This document shows positions 37,816 to 47,308 of a DNA stretch of 64,000 bases, piece after piece. Under the pieces are notes generated by a model, which was not told the DNA's origin, made no database searches, and saw only the letters and a list, made by a program, of their open reading frames with translations. The translations under genes and the position numbers were made by a program. The stretch's first letter is position 1; each line of letters starts with the position of its first letter. Origin of the DNA: Synechococcus sp. CS-1331 (lineage in GTDB: Bacteria > Cyanobacteriota > Cyanobacteriia > PCC-6307 > Cyanobiaceae); contig JAHLYQ010000038.1 of the NCBI GenBank assembly GCA_025127975.1, positions 1-64,000 on the forward strand, in the 5' to 3' direction.

Positions 37816-38940
37816 GTGGCTGCGCTTGCCTCCATCGTGCTCCAGTTCAGCAAATATCAAGGCCTGGGAAACGATTTCCTCATCCTTGATGGGCGGCTCA
37901 GCCCCAGGGATCAGGACGATCTGGGGCTCACCCCGGAGCGGATTCAACGGCTGTGCGAGCGGCGCTTTGGCGTTGGGGCTGACGGAGTGATCCTGGCCCT
38001 GCCTGCCCGGGGCGAGGGGGAGTTGCGGATGCGGATTTTCAATGCCGATGGCAGCGAGCCCGAAATGTGCGGCAACGGCATCCGCTGCCTGGCCAGGTTC
38101 CTGGCCGACAGCGATGGCGACCCACCAGGACGCCGCTGGCAGATCGAAACCCTGGCAGGAATGATTGTTCCTGAGCTCCGTCAGGACGGCACCATCCGGG
38201 TGGACATGGGAGTTCCCTTCCTGGAACCTGCTGCCATCCCCACAACCCTGGAGCTGGGCCCAGCTGGGGTTGCCCAGGGATGTCTGGAGATAGCTGGCAA
38301 CCAATTTGAAGTTGGCTCCGTCGGCATGGGCAATCCCCATGTGGTGGTTCCCGTTGCGGATGTGGCTGCCATTGACCTCGAGCGGTTCGGCGCCGCCCTC
38401 GAGCTGCATCCGGCCTTTCCGGCCCGGACCAATGTTCATTTTGTCCAGGTGCTCAGCCCCAGCCATCTGGTCATGCGGGTCTGGGAGCGGGGTGCGGGCC
38501 CTACCCTGGCCTGTGGCACTGGCGCCTGCGCCACCTTGGTGGTGGCGCATCGCTTCGGCCTGGCCGACCGGATCGCCAGGCTCGACCTGCCCGGGGGCAG
38601 CCTCGAAATTGAGTGGGATGGCCAGACAGACCATCTGTTCATGACCGGCCCGGCCCTGGCCGTCTTTGACGGGGTGGTCACCCCCGAACTGTGGGGCAGC
38701 AGCCATGGGGAGCCCAGTCCAAAGGCAGCCGGGGTCGACTGCGCCAGCGCCTGCGTCCAAGGGTGTATCCAACCTGAGGCCTGTGCATCTGCGGATGCCC
38801 GGGCGAGGGTGCAGGCCATGCTCGAGGCCAATTCCCTAGACGACCTGGTGGCGCTGGCAAGCAACTCGCTCGAATCGCGCATCCGGGCCAGGATCGCCAA
38901 GGAGCCCTGGTCGCCAGGGGGCCAGGACGATTTTGACTAG
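37816..38940 (+). CDS. dapF: Diaminopimelate epimerase with Cys-rich C-terminal extension
   Basis: 374 residues from a GTG (GTG 37837 also possible). Converts LL- to meso-diaminopimelate for lysine and peptidoglycan. Both active-site regions are visible, EPEMCGNGIRCLARF and LACGTGACATL. The usual family length is about 280 residues, so about 85 residues are extra. The tail carries four cysteines (C309, C313, C317, C323, spaced C-x3-C-x3-C-x5-C) followed by a helical stretch. The tail could bind a metal or a partner; its purpose is unknown. Its stop is 4 bases from the likely start of the cysteine desulfurase. Confidence 0.95.
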   Translation: MAALASIVLQFSKYQGLGNDFLILDGRLSPRDQDDLGLTPERIQRLCERRFGVGADGVILALPARGEGELRMRIFNADGSEPEMCGNGIRCLARFLADSDGDPPGRRWQIETLAGMIVPELRQDGTIRVDMGVPFLEPAAIPTTLELGPAGVAQGCLEIAGNQFEVGSVGMGNPHVVVPVADVAAIDLERFGAALELHPAFPARTNVHFVQVLSPSHLVMRVWERGAGPTLACGTGACATLVVAHRFGLADRIARLDLPGGSLEIEWDGQTDHLFMTGPALAVFDGVVTPELWGSSHGEPSPKAAGVDCASACVQGCIQPEACASADARARVQAMLEANSLDDLVALASNSLESRIRARIAKEPWSPGGQDDFD

Positions 38941-38944
38941 GGGG

Positions 38945-40150
38945 GTGGCTAGCTGCTGGGCAAACTATCTCGATGCCTGTGCCACCACACCGCCGGCACC
39001 TGAAGTGCTTGAGGCCATGGCGGCGGTCCATGCCGGGGCCTGGGCCAACCCGTCGAGCCTGCATGGTTTTGGTCTGGCTGCCGCCGAACAGCTGGAACGC
39101 TGCCGCCAGCGGATAGGGGAACTGCTGGGCTGCGCCAGCCACCAGGTGTTGTTCACCTCGGGCGGCAGCGAATCGATCCACACCGCCCTGCTGGGGGTGG
39201 CAGCCGCTTTGCCTGCGGGTCGCCTGTTGATCTCAGCGGTGGAACACCCGGCCACCCTGGCTGCCTCAAAGCAGCTGCAGAGCCGGGGCTGGCAGGTTGA
39301 ACGGTTGCCGGTGGATGGGCTTGGGCTGGTGGATCAGCAGCTGCTCGAGCAATTGCTGGTGCCGCCAACGCGGTTGGTGTCGCTGATCTGGGGCCAAAGC
39401 GAAGTGGGCACAGTCCAGCCCCTGCAGGCAATTGGCCGCAAATGCAGGGCGGCCGGTGTGCTGCTGCACGTCGATGCGGTGCAGGTGATTGGCCACCAAC
39501 AGCTCAACTTCAACGCCTTGCCCGTCGATTTGCTCAGCCTGGCCGGCCACAAGCTGCAGGGACCCAGGGGGATTGGCGCCCTGCTGCTGCGCCCTGACCT
39601 CCAGCTCAGCCCCCTTATCGGCGGAGGCGGGCAGGAGGCGGGACGGCGGGGCGGGACGGAGCCGGTGGCCCTGGTGGCGGGCCTGACCAGGGCCCTGGAA
39701 CTCTGTACGGACCGATTGGTTGCCCATGGGGGCAGCGATCCGGTGGGGCCCCTGCGCAATGCCCTGCTGGAGCAGTTGCTGCAGCTGGGGGGCGTCAGTC
39801 TCTCAGGGCCCGATCCCCGCGATCTGGAGGCCCCTGAGCGCCTGCCCCACCACCTCAGCCTCCTGCTGGCAGGCCCGGATGGCCAGCCCATATCAGGCCG
39901 TCGGCTGGTGCGCAACCTCTGGCAACAGGGCTATGCCGTAGGCAGCGGCTCCGCCTGCAGCAGTGGTCAGGCTGCCAGCCCTGCTGGCTTGACACCGAGC
40001 CCAATCCTGCTGGCCATGGGTTACACCAGTGCGGTAGCGGCCAGCGGCCTGCGATTCAGCCTGGGGCCCTGGCACCGGGCTACGGATTTGACCGGGGTGG
40101 GGGCGGCCCTGGAACGGGCCCGTCAGCCCAGCCCCCCTAGGGTCATCTGA
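38945..40150 (+). CDS. Cysteine desulfurase (IscS/NifS class)
   Basis: 401 residues from GTG 38945, 4 bases after dapF (TTG 38933 would overlap). PLP enzyme that takes sulfur from cysteine for Fe-S clusters and thiolation. YLDACATTPP opens the fold, PLP Lys203 lies in SLAGHKLQG, and the sulfur-accepting Cys338 lies in GSGSACSSGQ. The short loop around Cys338 is typical of class I (IscS/NifS). No isc or suf scaffold gene is in the window. Confidence 0.93.
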   Translation: MASCWANYLDACATTPPAPEVLEAMAAVHAGAWANPSSLHGFGLAAAEQLERCRQRIGELLGCASHQVLFTSGGSESIHTALLGVAAALPAGRLLISAVEHPATLAASKQLQSRGWQVERLPVDGLGLVDQQLLEQLLVPPTRLVSLIWGQSEVGTVQPLQAIGRKCRAAGVLLHVDAVQVIGHQQLNFNALPVDLLSLAGHKLQGPRGIGALLLRPDLQLSPLIGGGGQEAGRRGGTEPVALVAGLTRALELCTDRLVAHGGSDPVGPLRNALLEQLLQLGGVSLSGPDPRDLEAPERLPHHLSLLLAGPDGQPISGRRLVRNLWQQGYAVGSGSACSSGQAASPAGLTPSPILLAMGYTSAVAASGLRFSLGPWHRATDLTGVGAALERARQPSPPRVI

Positions 40151-40164
40151 ACGCCCTGGACTGG

Positions 40165-40857
40165 ATGCTCCCCGCCGATCTGCGCAGTGCCGAGGCTGAA
40201 GCCCTCGGGGCCATCCAGGCTGCCCTGGAGTCAGGCCAAAGGGGGCTATGGACCGTGGAACTGCGGTTTGAGGGGTTGCGGCTGCTCCCCCTGGCCCTGA
40301 GGCTGCATGGGACACTCACAGCCGTGCTGCCTGGCGCAAAGCTGCTCTGCGCCGATGCCGGTGCCACGGCCCTGGCCCAACGCGACGCTCCGGCCCTTGC
40401 CGCCAGCATTGCCAGCCTCAGAGACCAGATGCGCCTGCAACAGGCCGATGGCGGCAGTGAGGGCGTGCTGGTGCTGGTTGGACCAGCACCCTCGGACTAT
40501 GACCAGGTGGAGCAGGTCTGCGCCCTCCACCGAGGAAGCGTCGTATTGCTGAATGCCAGCCTCGAAGATGGGGCTGTCGGCATCGGCAGCGTTGCCAGAG
40601 AGCGCCGAAAGGGCTTTTTGCACGAACTGCAAACGGCCTACGCCCTGATCCCTACAGCCGATGGAGCCCTGCGGCGTGCCTTCCCCGACCAATGGCAGCT
40701 CTACCGCTCGGATCCAGATGGCTATCGCGCGGTGGCCAGCTTTGAGCAGAAACCCGATCTGGAAGAACAGGCCCTGGCGCTGGCAGGGGAGGCAGGCTTG
40801 GGCCTGGGTGCCAACCTCAGGGTGATCGACGCCTTCATTGAAGGGCTGCGTAACTAG
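40165..40857 (+). CDS. DUF1995 protein
   Basis: 230 residues, 14 bases after the cysteine desulfurase. Starts MLPADLRSAEAEALGAIQAAL and contains LVLVGPAPSDYDQVEQ and an RRAFPDQWQLYRSDPDGYR stretch, as in the DUF1995 family of cyanobacteria and plastids, where plant members such as LPA3 are needed for photosystem II assembly. Direct evidence for such a role here is absent. It is probably co-transcribed with dapF and the desulfurase. Confidence 0.8.
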   Translation: MLPADLRSAEAEALGAIQAALESGQRGLWTVELRFEGLRLLPLALRLHGTLTAVLPGAKLLCADAGATALAQRDAPALAASIASLRDQMRLQQADGGSEGVLVLVGPAPSDYDQVEQVCALHRGSVVLLNASLEDGAVGIGSVARERRKGFLHELQTAYALIPTADGALRRAFPDQWQLYRSDPDGYRAVASFEQKPDLEEQALALAGEAGLGLGANLRVIDAFIEGLRN

Positions 40858-40910
40858 GTAGGTGGGCTCGCGCCGACCTCCTTACACTTCCCCCAACGCC
40901 GCTTAGCCCG

Positions 40911-41450
40911 ATGGCCGCCAACAGTGACCTGCCTTCCGCCCCCAGCGGCCGCTCCTGGAGCCTGGTGGATGCAGCTGCCGCCGCCGCCGTAGTCCTCGCC
41001 GCCGTCGGGGTGATCTGGAGCCCCAAGCTCAGCGGGGCCCTGGCCAAGGCCACCGGTGCCCTGACTCCGGTCACGGTGTTTGTGGATGTGCGCGGAGTGC
41101 CCGTGGCCAATCCCAGCGCCCTGATTGAGGCTGCCAAAGAGGAGGGGAGGGTGGCCATCGTGATCCGCAACCAGCCCCACGGCTCGGTGGTGGTCAAGCA
41201 GGTTCAGCCCCTGCAAAGGCTACTGGTGGCAGTCCAACCCAACGGCAGTGTGGTGACAGCCACCGATCCAAACCAGTTCAGGCTGGGCAGTCTGGATGCC
41301 CGCTTTGTGCTGGAAGGCCAGGGCCGCAAGAGCGGCGGCGGCGTTGTATTTGGCAACCAGAATCTCAAGATCGGTACCCCGGTGGAGATCGAGGGGCAGC
41401 AATACCGGCTCAGTGGCACGGTGAGCGGCCTTGAGATTGGAGCCAACTGA
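40911..41450 (+). CDS. DUF4330 membrane-anchored protein
   Basis: 179 residues. One membrane segment (about 19-37) follows a short cytoplasmic N-terminus; the rest is a beta-rich outward domain with VTVFVDVRGVPVANP and VEIEGQQYRLSGTV. This fits the small DUF4330 family found in cyanobacteria. Function is unknown. Its stop is one base from the dacB ATG, so the two are probably translated together and may both act at the envelope. Confidence 0.8.
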   Translation: MAANSDLPSAPSGRSWSLVDAAAAAAVVLAAVGVIWSPKLSGALAKATGALTPVTVFVDVRGVPVANPSALIEAAKEEGRVAIVIRNQPHGSVVVKQVQPLQRLLVAVQPNGSVVTATDPNQFRLGSLDARFVLEGQGRKSGGGVVFGNQNLKIGTPVEIEGQQYRLSGTVSGLEIGAN

Positions 41451-41451
41451 G

Positions 41452-42726
41452 ATGGCTTATCTGAAGCCTGGCCGGTTCCTTGCCGCGCTGCTTCTGCCAG
41501 CAGCAACCCTGCTGCCCGCCGCTGTCATTGCCCAGCAGGGGCCGGAGACCCTGGCCACCATGCCGGCAGCGCCACCGCCGATCGGCCTGCCCCAGCTGCA
41601 GAGCCAGTTGAGCTGCCCCGCCTTGCAACAACGCCTACTGGCAACGGTTGGCGGCCAAGCCTCCGTCTGGAGTATCACCATTGCCGATTCCCAGGGCCGG
41701 CTCCTGGCCGAGCTCAATGGCAGCCGGCCCCGGATCCCTGCCTCCAACCAAAAGTTGGTGAGCACGGCCTATGCCCTCGACAGACTCGGCACCGACTATC
41801 GCCTCAGCACCCAGTTGTGGCGGCTCAGTGATGGCAGTTTCCGGCTCACCGGTGAGGGCGACCCCGACCTAGCCCTGCCCCAGTTGCAGCGCTTCGCGAA
41901 GCTGGCGCTGGGCTCCGGTGGTGGTAGCGGCCAGCTGCCACCGCTGCTGAAACTGCAGATCGCCGAAGAACCCCGCCAGGCCTGGTGGCCCCAGGGTTGG
42001 CATCCCGATGATCGTTACTACGCCTATGGCGCGCCGATCACCCGGCTCGCGCTCACCTCCAATGCGATCCACGAGGCGGTGATGAATCCGCCATCCCGGC
42101 TCCAGAACCTATTGCAGAAAACCATGCTGCAGCAGGGTGCCAAGGTGCAGGTATCGCTGATATCAGCCCGGGCGCCCCTGCCGGACGATGCGGTTTTGAT
42201 GCACCAGGAAAACTCGGCACCGATGCACAATCTGCTGAGCCTGGCCAACACGGAAAGCCACAATTTCACCGCAGAGGTACTGCTGCGCCAGGGTGCGGGC
42301 AGCTGGGATCTGGGCCAGGCAGCCCAACGCGAAACCCTCTGGCTAACCCAGCAAGGTTTGCCAATGCAGGGCGTGCGGGTGGTGGATGGCAGTGGCCTGG
42401 ACCGGGCCAATCGCCTCACCAGTCGCTTCCTGGCGGCCCTGCTCCTGCGGATGGACCAGCATCCCTACGGCCGTGATTACCTGGCCTCGATGGCGGTGGC
42501 AGGAAAACGTGGCACCCTGCGCAATCTTTATGTAGGCACCCCGCTGCAGGGCAAGTTTTATGGCAAGACCGGCACCATCAGTGGGGTCCGGGCCATCAGC
42601 GGCGTACTTGTCACAACCGAAGGTCCCCGCTACGTCAGTGCAATCAGCAACGGGGCAAGCTCCCCCAACGAGACCATCGGGCTGGTTCTGCGCCAGGCCC
42701 AGAACACCAGGCTCTGCCCGCCCTAG
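41452..42726 (+). CDS. dacB: D-alanyl-D-alanine carboxypeptidase, PBP4 type
   Basis: 424 residues. A signal peptide (about 1-27) leads to a serine-type S13 domain: S98-x-x-K101 in PASNQKLV, S269-H-N in NTESHNF and K372-T-G in YGKTGTISG. This class trims stem peptides or opens cross-links in periplasmic peptidoglycan. Length and motif spacing fit. It ends with a 4-base convergent overlap with the coiled-coil gene. Confidence 0.95.
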   Translation: MAYLKPGRFLAALLLPAATLLPAAVIAQQGPETLATMPAAPPPIGLPQLQSQLSCPALQQRLLATVGGQASVWSITIADSQGRLLAELNGSRPRIPASNQKLVSTAYALDRLGTDYRLSTQLWRLSDGSFRLTGEGDPDLALPQLQRFAKLALGSGGGSGQLPPLLKLQIAEEPRQAWWPQGWHPDDRYYAYGAPITRLALTSNAIHEAVMNPPSRLQNLLQKTMLQQGAKVQVSLISARAPLPDDAVLMHQENSAPMHNLLSLANTESHNFTAEVLLRQGAGSWDLGQAAQRETLWLTQQGLPMQGVRVVDGSGLDRANRLTSRFLAALLLRMDQHPYGRDYLASMAVAGKRGTLRNLYVGTPLQGKFYGKTGTISGVRAISGVLVTTEGPRYVSAISNGASSPNETIGLVLRQAQNTRLCPP

Positions 42727-43601
42727 CCGGCCATCTGCTTGACCCCTTTGGCCAGGCGACGCCTACGGCTGACCGTCATGTCAGCGGCGGGGGGAGGGGT
42801 GATCGTTTCAGGGGACTGGAGCCGGACCAGCTCCCTGCGGCCTCCGAGCACCACCTGGCTCAGTTCCTTGAGGCGGCCTTCCAGTTCGCCCAGCACCTGT
42901 TCGGCGTAGCGATTGGCACCCTCCTCGGTGGCTCCCGCTTCCTGACGGCTGCGGGCCAGGAGGGCGTCGCACTGCTGCTGGGTCTGTTGGCGGAATTGCA
43001 GGGCGTCATTCTGCAACCGCTCAGCCTCGGCCTGGCTATCCCGTTGGACCCGTACACCCTCCTGGCGGATCTGCTCCAGCTCCCCCATCGCCTGCTGACG
43101 GTTGCGCTCATGCTGCTCCAGGAACTGGCGGTTGCGTTCAGCGCTTTCCTGCTCCAGCTGCTGGCGGCGGGAGGCAAACTGCTGCTCCATCTGGGCCATG
43201 CGGGCCTGGTGCTCCTGCTCTGTCTGGGCAACCTGATTGCGTGCCTGCAGCATCAACTGTTCGCACTGCTGCCGGGCCTGCTCTCTCAATTCCGCCACAT
43301 GGCGTTCGGCTTCCTGGCGGATGGAGGCACTGTTGATCAGCTGCTCTCTTTCCCGTTTGCCCGAGGCGATGATCTCCTCGCCCTGCTGGCGGGCCTGGTT
43401 GATAAATTCCTCCCGCTGACGGATCAGCTCCACGGCCTGGGCCAGCTGGACCGGCAGGGACTCGCGCAGGCTGTCGAGAACCTCGATGGCATCCTGTTCG
43501 TTAACCAGCCGACCGCCGCTGAAGGGGATCCGGCTGCCTTCCAGCACTATCTCTTCGAGTTGGTCGAGCTGATCGAAGGCGGTGATGGTGGCCTCGGCCA
43601 T
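42723..43601 (-). CDS. Long coiled-coil protein, possible DivIVA-like
   Basis: 292 residues. A small N-terminal segment (1-70) with SGGRLVNEQDAIEVLDSLRESLP leads into a coiled coil of about 170 residues rich in Gln/Glu/Arg, then a basic tail (SRRRRLAKGVKQMAG). The arrangement resembles DivIVA/Cdv3-like cell-shape proteins and F-type ATPase b-like entries, both of which are easily confused by coiled coils. It sits 8 bases downstream of coaD on the same strand, so they are probably co-transcribed. Confidence 0.7.
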   Translation of the reverse strand: MAEATITAFDQLDQLEEIVLEGSRIPFSGGRLVNEQDAIEVLDSLRESLPVQLAQAVELIRQREEFINQARQQGEEIIASGKREREQLINSASIRQEAERHVAELREQARQQCEQLMLQARNQVAQTEQEHQARMAQMEQQFASRRQQLEQESAERNRQFLEQHERNRQQAMGELEQIRQEGVRVQRDSQAEAERLQNDALQFRQQTQQQCDALLARSRQEAGATEEGANRYAEQVLGELEGRLKELSQVVLGGRRELVRLQSPETITPPPAADMTVSRRRRLAKGVKQMAG

Positions 43602-43609
43602 GGGGAGGT

Positions 43610-44666
<1,057 letters not shown>

Positions 44667-44667
44667 G

Positions 44668-46629
44668 TTGGCACTGCCCCTGCTGCAACAACCGGAACGG
44701 CTCAAGGCCCGGCTGGGCGAGGTGCCCTCTGAGCCGGGCTGCTATCTGCTGCGGGACAGTGAGGACCGCATCCTCTACATCGGCAAGGCCAAGCTGCTGC
44801 GCCCCAGGGTGCGCAGCTATTTCCAAAGCGGCAGCGGCCATGGCCACAGCCCGCGCATCTCCCTGATGGTGCGCCAGGTGTGCGAGATCGAATTCATCGT
44901 CACCGACAGCGAAGCCGAGGCCCTGGCGCTCGAATCCAACCTGATCAAGCAGAACCAGCCGCACTTCAATGTGCTGCTGAAGGATGACAAAAAATATCCC
45001 TATCTGTGTATCACTTGGAGTGAGGCCTATCCGCGCATCTTTATCACCCGCCGTCGGCGGTTTCGCTCACCCCTGGATCGCTTCTACGGACCCTATGTGG
45101 ATGTGGGGCTGTTGCGCCGCACCCTCACCCTGGTGAAGCGGGTTTTTCCGCTGCGCCAGCGGCCCCAGCCGCTTTACAGGGAGCGCACCTGCCTCAACTA
45201 CGACATCGGCCGCTGTCCAGGCGTCTGCCAGCAAAAGATCAGCTCCGAGGCCTACCACCACACCCTGCGTCAGGTAGCGATGGTGTTTCAAGGGCGCAAC
45301 GAGGAGCTGCTCGAGCTGCTGAACGAGCAGATGGGCAGGTATGCCGAGCGCCTCGACTTTGAGAGTGCCGCTGGGGTGCGCGATCAGCTGCAGGGCATCG
45401 ACACCCTCACCGCTGATCAGAAAATGAGCCTCGGTGACAGCTCGGTGAGCCGTGATGTGGTCGCCTTAGCCGCCGATGATCGGGTGGCGGCAGTGCAGTT
45501 GTTTCAGATGCGGGCCGGCAAGCTGGTGGGCCGGCTCGGCTTCACCGCCGATGCGGTCGGCGCCGATGGCCAGCCCCTGGAGCCCGGCCGCATCCTGCAG
45601 CGGGTGGTGGAGGAGCACTACAGCCAGGTGGAGCCGGTGGAGATTCCCCCCGAGCTGCTGCTGCAGCACGCCCTGCCCCAGCAGCCCCTGATCGAGGAGT
45701 GGCTGGCGGAGCGCCGCGGTCGCAAGGTGAAACTTGCCATACCCCAGCGACAGCAGAAAGCCGACCTGATCGAGCTGCTGGAGCGCAATGCCAGCTATGA
45801 GCTGCAGCGGGCCCAGCGCGGCGCCGAGCAGCAACTGCTGGCCACCGAAGACCTGGCCCAGCTGCTGGAGCTGCCCAGCCCACCACGGCGCATCGAGGGC
45901 TACGACATCAGCCACATCCAGGGCAGTGACGCCGTTGCCTCCCAGGTGGTGTTCATCGATGGGCTGCCGGCCAAGCAGCACTACCGCAAGTACAAGATCC
46001 AGAGCAGCTCGATCCACTCCGGTCACTCCGACGACTTCATGGCCATGGCCGAGATCATGCGCCGCCGCTTCCGCCGCTGGGCCCAGGCCAAGGCCGAGGG
46101 TGCCGACCTACGCCAGCTGCGCCGGGCCGCCAACACCACACTCCACACCGGCGGCCTCAACGACTGGCCCGATGTGGTGATGATCGACGGCGGCAAGGGC
46201 CAACTCTCAGCCGTGATGGAGGCCCTGCGGGAGCTCAACCTCGATGAAGATCTGGTGGTCTGCTCCCTGGCCAAGCAGCGGGAGGAGGTTTTCGTGCCGG
46301 GGGCAAAGCTGCCGCTGGAGAGTGAACCCGACCAGCTGGGCGTCCAGCTGTTGCGGCGTCTGCGCGACGAAGCCCATCGCTTCGCCGTGAGCTTCCACCG
46401 CCAGCAGCGGGGCGAGCGGATGAAGCGCTCCCGGCTCTCCGACATTCCCGGCCTAGGGCCCAAGCGGGTTAAGGAGCTGCTTGCCCACTTCCGTTCGATC
46501 GATGCCATCCAGTTGGCCAGTCCCGCCCAGATCGCTGCGGCCCCGGGGGTTGGGCCGGCCCTTGCCCGCCAGGTGTGGGATTACTTTCACCCCAGTGACG
46601 ACCCCGCCGGCGAGGAGTTGGCCAGTTGA
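44668..46629 (+). CDS. uvrC: UvrABC excision nuclease subunit C
   Basis: 653 residues from TTG 44668, one base after the flavin-reductase stop. The GIY-YIG nuclease (about 15-95) has [19 protein letters not shown], followed by a cysteine-containing [11 protein letters not shown] stretch. The UVR domain (about 205-245) holds [12 protein letters not shown], the RNase-H-like endonuclease domain has [14 protein letters not shown] and [12 protein letters not shown], and helix-hairpin-helix motifs lie at the end ([26 protein letters not shown]). This is the full plan for nucleotide excision repair. The start is the nearest one in frame to the fold; an ATG at 44611 would overlap the previous gene. 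Confidence 0.94.
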   Translation: MALPLLQQPERLKARLGEVPSEPGCYLLRDSEDRILYIGKAKLLRPRVRSYFQSGSGHGHSPRISLMVRQVCEIEFIVTDSEAEALALESNLIKQNQPHFNVLLKDDKKYPYLCITWSEAYPRIFITRRRRFRSPLDRFYGPYVDVGLLRRTLTLVKRVFPLRQRPQPLYRERTCLNYDIGRCPGVCQQKISSEAYHHTLRQVAMVFQGRNEELLELLNEQMGRYAERLDFESAAGVRDQLQGIDTLTADQKMSLGDSSVSRDVVALAADDRVAAVQLFQMRAGKLVGRLGFTADAVGADGQPLEPGRILQRVVEEHYSQVEPVEIPPELLLQHALPQQPLIEEWLAERRGRKVKLAIPQRQQKADLIELLERNASYELQRAQRGAEQQLLATEDLAQLLELPSPPRRIEGYDISHIQGSDAVASQVVFIDGLPAKQHYRKYKIQSSSIHSGHSDDFMAMAEIMRRRFRRWAQAKAEGADLRQLRRAANTTLHTGGLNDWPDVVMIDGGKGQLSAVMEALRELNLDEDLVVCSLAKQREEVFVPGAKLPLESEPDQLGVQLLRRLRDEAHRFAVSFHRQQRGERMKRSRLSDIPGLGPKRVKELLAHFRSIDAIQLASPAQIAAAPGVGPALARQVWDYFHPSDDPAGEELAS

Positions 46630-46937
46630 AGCGCCTTGCAGGTTTGCTGCTGCTTTCCCTGGTGATGTGGCTCCTGCCGGTGCTGCAGGTGGGTCCAGCC
46701 TGGGCTGCTCCCGGGGTCTGCGTCGGGCCGGTCTGTGCTGATGAGATCAGTCGCAGCGCCAAGCACCACTGGCAGCTTCGCCTGCGGGTAAGCGACCAGC
46801 AGGGACAGCATGAGCGCCTGGTGGTGGATTGCCGCAATGGTGGCGTCAGCCCCCTGGCTGGCCCGGTGGAGCGGGGCTATGCAGCTGCCGTGGCGCGACG
46901 CGCCTGCCGCTTGGCCGGCGAGACCCCACGCGCCTAA
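46626..46937 (+). CDS. Small secreted protein, unrecognised
   Basis: 103 residues from a TTG that overlaps the uvrC stop (TTGA). A clear signal peptide (about 1-27, ending PAWA) precedes a mature part with four cysteines (CVGPVC near the start, then DCRNG and RRACRL) that could form two disulfides. No family is recognised. The overlap suggests translation coupled to uvrC, though the location of the product (periplasm) argues against a direct role in repair. Confidence 0.6.
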   Translation: MKRLAGLLLLSLVMWLLPVLQVGPAWAAPGVCVGPVCADEISRSAKHHWQLRLRVSDQQGQHERLVVDCRNGGVSPLAGPVERGYAAAVARRACRLAGETPRA

Positions 46938-47019
46938 GCGGCCGGTTCTCCGCCCATGGGGCGCCGTTGCCGCTGAAGTCGGAGCCCCAGAATTGGCAGT
47001 GATTTCAGCAAGGGTTGCC

Positions 47020-47277
47020 ATGGCTCCGACCCAACCCCTCCGGGTTGCCAGCAGGAACGGCCCACCGCCGGCCATCGTGGCCCCGATCCTGGGCCTGGCC
47101 GCCCTGGGAGCCCTGGTGGTGATTCCCCTGGTAGCCCTGGCGGCGATCCCCCTGCTCCTGGCCACCTTGTTCGCCGTGGGCGGGGTGGTGGCCTTCGTCC
47201 TCAGCGTCTGGGCGCTGATCGAAGGGCTGGCCGCCTTCGAGCGCTGGATCGAGTCCGACCGCCGCTTCCGGCAGTGA
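47020..47277 (+). CDS. Small membrane protein
   Basis: 85 residues from ATG 47020. Two adjacent hydrophobic segments (about 21-41 and 45-68) follow a basic N-terminus, and the protein ends with WIESDRRFRQ. The frame is open further upstream to an ATG at 46810, but that would overlap the secreted-protein gene. No family is recognised. It lies 31 bases before the photolyase GTG. Confidence 0.5.
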   Translation: MAPTQPLRVASRNGPPPAIVAPILGLAALGALVVIPLVALAAIPLLLATLFAVGGVVAFVLSVWALIEGLAAFERWIESDRRFRQ

Positions 47278-47308
47278 CGCGCAGGCATCGCAGACCCTGG
47301 AGCGAGCC

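Noticed and set aside
45466..46026. 186-residue minus-strand frame inside uvrC
   Set aside because: Shadow of the uvrC frame; Leu/Gln/Gly-rich without motifs.
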